NCBI GenBank assembly: GCA_018262315.1
Contig: JAGSPS010000046.1
Coordinates: 1 to 13,298 of the forward strand
Origin: Deltaproteobacteria bacterium
GTDB lineage: Bacteria > Myxococcota_A > UBA9160 > PR03
DNA length: 13,298 nucleotides
Direction: 5' to 3'
A program made the translations under genes and the position numbers. The stretch's first letter is position 1. Every line of letters starts with the position of its first letter. Positions 9,225 to 13,298 of the stretch are shown here, piece after piece. The notes beneath the pieces are model-generated. The model searched no databases and was not told the origin of the DNA. It worked only from the letters and a program-made list of their open reading frames with translations.

Positions 9225-10075
9225 TCAGGGTCGAGGCTCTGAGGACGAGCCCATTGCGGTCCGCCGCTGCGTTCCGGCGCGCAGCAGGCGCGCCTTGCGC
9301 AGGGTCGTGGACGGCTTGGCGAGCTTCGCTTCGGTGCGGATCAGCTCCGTGATGCGCACGGCGTAGGTGTCCTCGGCCTCGACATACTGCTGGAAGGTCC
9401 AGAAGCGGCGCGGGTCGCTCGGGTCGACGTCGGTGGCGAAGTATTGGCCCCAGAAGTTGCCGATCACGGGGATGGTCCGCTCGTAGTCGGCGAGGCCCGC
9501 CTGGAGGAGCAGGGGTCGCCGAAGCTGGTGACACCGCCGACGGTCTCTCCGACGGCGGCGCAGGCTCCCACGTAGTCCGTCTCACTCGAGCCGTTCATGC
9601 CGATCACGACTTGATCGAACTCGTTCACAGCGATCGACGGGAAATAGAGATCGAGGGTCGGGTCGGTCACCTCGCCGGACTGGAGAAGGATGTCCGTCGC
9701 AGCGTCGATCGCGTACCAACGCACCGCCAGCCGATCGTCCCCCGTCGTCGTCTGCGTAGCCCAGATCGAGCCGCCGAGCTGCACCGCATTCCCGCTGATC
9801 GTGACGGAGCCGGCGTAGATGTCTGCCTTGGGTCCCGGCTGCGCGGCGAGGAAGGGCGACGGCTCGGTGGCGGGGACCTCGATGGACGTCAACGGAGCGA
9901 GAACGGGCGACCCGATCGAGCCGCCGATCTCGGTCGACTGGAGGAAGCCGAAGAAGGCGTAGCGACCTGCTTCGGCGTCATACCGGTCGACGCCGACGAT
10001 CTCGCGCAGTTCGGCGAACGAGACGCAGCGTTCGGCGGCGCGGCCTTCGTGCAGACCTGCGAGCGCGTCGCGCAT
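9225..10075 (-). pseudogene. Frameshifted, N-terminally truncated remnant of a large secreted protein
   Basis: From ATG 10075 one frame gives 188 protein-like residues (GNAVQLGGSIWATQTT, LAVRWYAIDAATDILLQSGE and FPSIAVNEFDQVVIGMNGSS are recognisable stretches) up to VGGVTSFGDP. The similarity then continues in another frame (LLLQAGLADYERTIPVIGNF, VDPSDPRRFWTFQQYVEAED, YAVRITEL). One base appears lost in the C-run at 9512-9515. Residues resemble the C-terminal third of long secreted hypothetical proteins with repeated beta-blades, but there is no signal peptide, so the N-terminal part is missing. The last roughly 35 residues before the stop at 9225 look unrelated and may be junction or IS-derived sequence. 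The ATG overlaps the acyltransferase stop (TGATG) and has GAGG upstream. The frameshift could be an assembly error. Confidence 0.65.
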
Positions 10076-11484
10076 CAACGCCTCTGCGCTGCGAGCCTTC
10101 TCAATCCCTCGATCGCGTCGACGAAGCCGATCGAGAGGTCCTCGACGTTGGGAACCATCTCTTTGCACGCCATCGCCCCGAAGCACAGCCGGTCCATCGT
10201 GCTCAGCACCGTGAGGTTGAGGCCCGAGCCCTGCTGCACGGGGCCGAGCGGGTAGACCCGGACCACCTTGGCGGCGCCAAAGTAGAGGGGAACGGCCGGC
10301 CCGGGCAGGTTCGAGATCACGAGGTTCCAGAGGAATGGGAGCTGGTCGGCGACGTGGGTGGACGAGTAGAGCTCCATCACATGGGTGAGGAGCCACGGCA
10401 CCGTGATGTTCGTGAGGACATCGGTGAACTGCTGAAACACATCACCGCCGGCCTGACCGTGCTCCGCCTTCGCCCGCCGCGTCTCGGCGCGGATCGCCAT
10501 CAGTCGCTCGACCGGGTCGGCGATCTGGACCGGCAGATGCGCGAGGATCATGGAGACCCGGTTGCCGGCGTCCTCCTGGCCCTCGCTCCGCACGGCGACG
10601 GGCACGCTGACCACGAGTGGTCGCTCGGGAAGGCCGCCGTGGGCGAGCAGCCACGACCGCAATGCGTCGCAGCTCGCTGCGAGCACCACGTCGTTGATCG
10701 TCGTGCCGAATGCACGCTTGATGATCTTGAGGTCGTCGAAGGCAACGTCGGCGAGCGCTACCGATCGGTGTTGCGTGAGCGCGCCGTTGAAGGGCGTCGC
10801 TGGGGCTTCGAAGAGGCTGGCGGGATTGCCCCGACTGCCGCGGTGTCCCAGGGCCGCCTGGCCGATCCTCGTGGCGACTTCGCCGATCGCCCGGATCGCG
10901 TGGAGAGGCTTCGTCGCGAGCGAGCGTGCGGTGTCGGCCGCGAACCACGCGAGCGACGGCTCCCGGTCGGACGCCCACGCCTCCCCCGGCGGCGGCACCG
11001 TGCGGCCTTCGGGTGTGGGGTCGAAGAGGCAGCCGAGCAGGCGCGCCACGACCTGACCGCCGTCCATGGCGGCGTGGTGGACCTTGGCCACGATGGCGAT
11101 CCTGCTGCCCTCGACCCCTTCGACGAGCAACACCTCCCACAGCGGCTTCGACCGCTCCAGGAGACGGCCCGCAAAGTCGCCCACGAACTCCGCGAGTTCG
11201 CGCATGCTCCCGGGGGAGGGGATCGCGGCGCGACGCAGATGATTGTCGAGGTCGAAGGCGGGGTCCTCGATCCAATGCGGGTCGCCGATCTGGAGAGGGC
11301 CCTGGACGAGGCGGCGCCGAAGCGGCGCGAGCAAGTGCATCCGCTCCTCGAACACGCGTCGCATCACCTGGAACGGTGGCTCGTCAGGCGACGGCTCCAA
11401 GATGACGACACCCAGGGTGTGCATGGGCATCTCCCGCGTCTCCGCATAGAGCATCCCGGCGTCCAGGCTTGTCACGCGGCGCAT
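10075..11484 (-). CDS. Wax ester synthase / acyl-CoA:diacylglycerol acyltransferase (WS/DGAT)
   Basis: The 469-residue enzyme belongs to the bifunctional WS/DGAT family, which transfers acyl groups from acyl-CoA to fatty alcohols or diacylglycerol to make storage wax esters or triacylglycerol, usually at the inner membrane or lipid-body surface. The active-site motif HHAAMDG is at 136-142. The flanking family blocks PLWEVLLVEG (114-123), PFNGALTQHR (231-240), the conserved ND pair in TTINDVVLA (261-269), and SNLPGP (391-396) are all present, and the length is normal. ATG 11484 has AGAAGGA upstream. A TACACT hexamer (11564-11559, minus strand) could be its -10 box. The short-chain dehydrogenase lies upstream on the same strand with a 164-base gap. 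Whether wax esters or triacylglycerol are the product cannot be told. Confidence 0.93.
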   Translation of the reverse strand: MRRVTSLDAGMLYAETREMPMHTLGVVILEPSPDEPPFQVMRRVFEERMHLLAPLRRRLVQGPLQIGDPHWIEDPAFDLDNHLRRAAIPSPGSMRELAEFVGDFAGRLLERSKPLWEVLLVEGVEGSRIAIVAKVHHAAMDGGQVVARLLGCLFDPTPEGRTVPPPGEAWASDREPSLAWFAADTARSLATKPLHAIRAIGEVATRIGQAALGHRGSRGNPASLFEAPATPFNGALTQHRSVALADVAFDDLKIIKRAFGTTINDVVLAASCDALRSWLLAHGGLPERPLVVSVPVAVRSEGQEDAGNRVSMILAHLPVQIADPVERLMAIRAETRRAKAEHGQAGGDVFQQFTDVLTNITVPWLLTHVMELYSSTHVADQLPFLWNLVISNLPGPAVPLYFGAAKVVRVYPLGPVQQGSGLNLTVLSTMDRLCFGAMACKEMVPNVEDLSIGFVDAIEGLRRLAAQRR

Positions 11485-11648
11485 CGCGATCCTTCTACGC
11501 CGGCACGCCCGACGTGGGGAGGGGCCAGCGTCCTGAGAACGACGGTTCCGAACAAATCAGTGTACCGCCATGGCGTCGCGGGCGGCAGATCCGGTGACTC
11601 TTCCGGGGAAACACGCGCCCTGACCACGCAGCGAAGGCTTCGAGCCGG
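11485..11648 (-). promoter_or_regulatory. Intergenic region with a possible promoter of the WS/DGAT gene
   Basis: A 164-base gap between the dehydrogenase stop and the acyltransferase start. The minus strand carries TACACT at 11564-11559, a fair -10 match about 75 bases before the ATG, with no good -35 17 bases upstream. No terminator with a T-run is seen after the dehydrogenase, so read-through from it is also possible. Confidence 0.3.
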
Positions 11649-12473
11649 TCAGGATCTGAGCCTGAGGGCCAGCTTCAGGAGCGGATCGGCCACACGTGCC
11701 GGTAGCAGGCTGAGCGCGGCCCGCTGGAGATCGGGCTTCACCGAGTATGCTGGCCGCGGGTGCCGGGTCGTGAGCGCCCTGTGGACGACCTCGGCGAGCA
11801 GGGCGGGGTCATGGGCCTTCGCCTGCTCCTTCAGGGCCAGACGCTTGATCCGGTTCAGCATGTCCTTGAAGTATGTCGAGGTCTCCGCGGCCCGGGTGAA
11901 GGCCGGCTCGATCCCGGTGACCATGGCCGTCCGGAAGGGCCCAGGCTGGATCTTGATGACCGGCACGTCGAGGAACATGAGCTCTCTGCGCAGCGAGTCG
12001 GAGTAGGCCTCGATGGCGTGCTTGCTCATGGCGTAGGCACCGTTGAAGGGCATCCCGCTCTGCCAACCCGTCTCCGAGCTGATGTTGACGATGCGCCCCT
12101 TGCGGGCGAGCACGAGTGGAAAGAACGCCTGATTGACCCGGACCGTCCCCATCACGTTCACATCGAGCACGCGGCGGATCGTCTCGCTCTCGATCTCGAT
12201 GACGGAGCCCACCGCGAGGATGCCCGCGAAGTTCACGATCCCGTCGAGGCCGTCGCACACCCCGGCCACGACTCCGCGGGCGGCCTCGACGCTCGCCGGG
12301 TCGGTCACGTCGAGATGGACCGCCGTGACGTTCGGCTCCTCGGCGATTCCGCGGAGGGCCGTCTTGTCGGAGTCGGCCGCGAAGACCTGCCAGCTCCGCT
12401 CCGCGAGGTAGCGCGCGGCGCTGGCGCCGAGTCCCCCCGCGCCTCCCGTGACGAAGACGGTCTTCTCCTTCAT
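11649..12473 (-). CDS. Short-chain dehydrogenase/reductase (SDR family, classical)
   Basis: This 274-residue NAD(P)-dependent oxidoreductase has a complete classical SDR core: the glycine motif TGGAGGLG (9-16), acidic residues at the end of strand 2 (FAADSDK 31-37) that favour NAD over NADP, NFAG (81-84, in place of NNAG), Asn106 in DVNVMG, a catalytic serine in NISSETG (130-136), Tyr147 and Lys151 in YAMSK, and PGPF after strand 6. The C-terminal extension (about 185-274) matches the substrate lid of retinol or hydroxysteroid-type members acting on lipid-like substrates. ATG 12473 is preferred to one at 12503, because the TGxxxGxG motif then sits at the usual place and a G-rich stretch precedes it. 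Lying upstream of the WS/DGAT gene, it could act on a fatty aldehyde or alcohol, but this is inference. Confidence 0.92.
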   Translation of the reverse strand: MKEKTVFVTGGAGGLGASAARYLAERSWQVFAADSDKTALRGIAEEPNVTAVHLDVTDPASVEAARGVVAGVCDGLDGIVNFAGILAVGSVIEIESETIRRVLDVNVMGTVRVNQAFFPLVLARKGRIVNISSETGWQSGMPFNGAYAMSKHAIEAYSDSLRRELMFLDVPVIKIQPGPFRTAMVTGIEPAFTRAAETSTYFKDMLNRIKRLALKEQAKAHDPALLAEVVHRALTTRHPRPAYSVKPDLQRAALSLLPARVADPLLKLALRLRS

Positions 12474-12532
12474 GAATGCCCCCCGACCGGTCGTCGTTGC
12501 CAAGTGATGGCATCGCGGGAGGATCGGGCACC

Positions 12533-13192
12533 TCAGCCTCTCGTGCCCATCGCAGCGCCGCGTCGCCTGCGCGCGAGTCCGAGCAGCGCGATTGCCGCTG
12601 CGGACGCGCCGCCGGCCGGCTCGGGAACGCTGAAGGACGTGGTGGTCTCGAGGTTCGCGCCACGTCCGTACTGGAACTCGAAGGCGGGTTCGGTGCCCTG
12701 ATCGAAGTTGCGCACCTCGAGCGAGCCGGCTCCGGCGCCGGCGATCAGCCGATAGCTTCCGTCCGCGAGCGGAGTCGGCGCGCCGTCGAAGAAGTCGGCG
12801 AAATCGAGCTGGCCCGACGGGAGCGGGGGCGGGCCGATGACCATCGCCTCGATCTCGGTTACCAGGCCGAGCGTCGCTGCGTCCTCGATCATGAAGAGCA
12901 GGAAGGCGCAGTTCGTGCAGTCGTTCTCGTAGGCCAGGCCCGGCGTCGAGGTCACGTTCATCGCGCCGTTCGCCGGATTGGTGACGGTGACGATGCCGTC
13001 GGGCTCCTGCGGATCGAACGGCAGCGTGGCGGTGAGCACGCCGCCATTCACCGAGAGCGACCAGCTCCCGGCCGGATAGTCCGCGAGCAAAGCCGCGAGG
13101 GCGCCGAGACGACGAGCAGTTAGACCGACGCCGCGCGCTTCACGCTGCCTCCCGCACGCGCCGTACCAGCCCGGTGTCGCACTCACCTTCAT
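12533..13192 (-). pseudogene. PEP-CTERM secreted protein lacking its N-terminus (probable remnant)
   Basis: The C-terminus has the exosortase sorting pattern: VPEPAGG, a hydrophobic Ala/Leu stretch (ASAAAIALLGLA) and an RRRR cluster, followed by a short tail. PEP-CTERM proteins are exported by Sec, then processed by an exosortase (EpsH family) at the inner membrane, usually alongside exopolysaccharide production. Residues from about 28 (RLGALAALLADYPAGSW) to 185 are protein-like, with VNGGVLTATL and two Cys in NDCTNC. The first roughly 25 residues, however, are Arg/Gly-rich with no signal peptide, so the true N-terminus appears lost by deletion or frameshift. The ATG at 13192 overlaps a separate short frame and has no strong ribosome binding site. 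It could still be expressed, but without a signal peptide it would not reach the exosortase. Confidence 0.6.
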
Positions 13193-13294
13193 CGAGGATG
13201 GGAGCGACGACGGCGAACGACGGCTCTTGCAGGCGCGGGAGCGATGTCACGGGCGCACTTTACACCGCAACCCTGCTGGTAGGAGAGGTTTCCG

Positions 13295-13298
13295 ATGT
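13295..13298 (+). CDS. Probable start codon of a gene continuing beyond the right edge
   Basis: AGGAGAGG (13281-13288) is followed 6 bases later by ATG at 13295-13297, one of the best ribosome-binding arrangements in the window. Only four bases of the gene are visible, so no product can be named. The gene would be divergent from the PEP-CTERM remnant. Confidence 0.4.

Noticed and set aside
10354..12006. 550-residue plus-strand frame
   Set aside because: It crosses antisense to WS/DGAT and the dehydrogenase, both of which have all family motifs; its composition is shadow-like.
13140..13250. 36-residue minus-strand frame with FAVVAPILDEGE, faintly like a glycosyltransferase family 2 start
   Set aside because: Too short, ends at once, and the resemblance is a few residues only; it may be part of the damaged 5' region of the PEP-CTERM gene.

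Overview
The window is GC-rich DNA, judged by eye to be well over 60% GC, with long chance ORFs antisense to most real genes. The gene content suggests a Gram-negative bacterium: a three-part ABC exporter with a periplasmic adaptor, an exosortase-type PEP-CTERM tail, and wax-ester/triacylglycerol synthesis. A deltaproteobacterial/myxobacterial-type or similar GC-rich environmental lineage fits, but the sequence alone cannot fix the taxon.

Left part (1-6967). An acyl-CoA synthetase (minus strand) runs off the left edge. A two-CBS-domain protein (plus) follows. It converges on a three-gene exporter operon on the minus strand, transcribed ATPase (5903) to double-FtsX permease to HlyD-type adaptor (1617). 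ATPase and permease overlap by 4 bases, and the permease and adaptor are 4 bases apart. A universal stress protein with two tandem USP domains is divergent from this operon. A strong imperfect palindrome (5900-5964) covers the ATPase start codon and its ribosome binding site.

Middle part (6968-10075), an accessory patch. Two 64-base copies of an insertion-sequence-like end (7132-7195 and 9156-9219) lie in inverted orientation. Their TGTCGG/CGACA tips face each other, and no transposase remains. Between them are a short secreted NHL-like protein (minus), a stand-alone flavodiiron-type ODP/metallo-beta-lactamase protein (minus), and a divergent 82-residue protein of unknown function with a possible leaderless promoter. 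To the right is the remnant of a large secreted protein, frameshifted and missing its N-terminus.

Right part (10075-13298). A wax ester synthase/diacylglycerol acyltransferase and an upstream short-chain dehydrogenase are both on the minus strand. With the acyl-CoA synthetase at the left edge they point to acyl-lipid metabolism. A PEP-CTERM protein that lacks a signal peptide follows. At the extreme right edge a good ribosome binding site and ATG mark the likely start of another plus-strand gene.

No tRNA, rRNA, CRISPR array, phage module or recognisable defence system was seen. The most notable structures are the palindrome over the exporter start, the inward-facing IS ends around the ODP gene, and the cluster of decaying secreted-protein genes.
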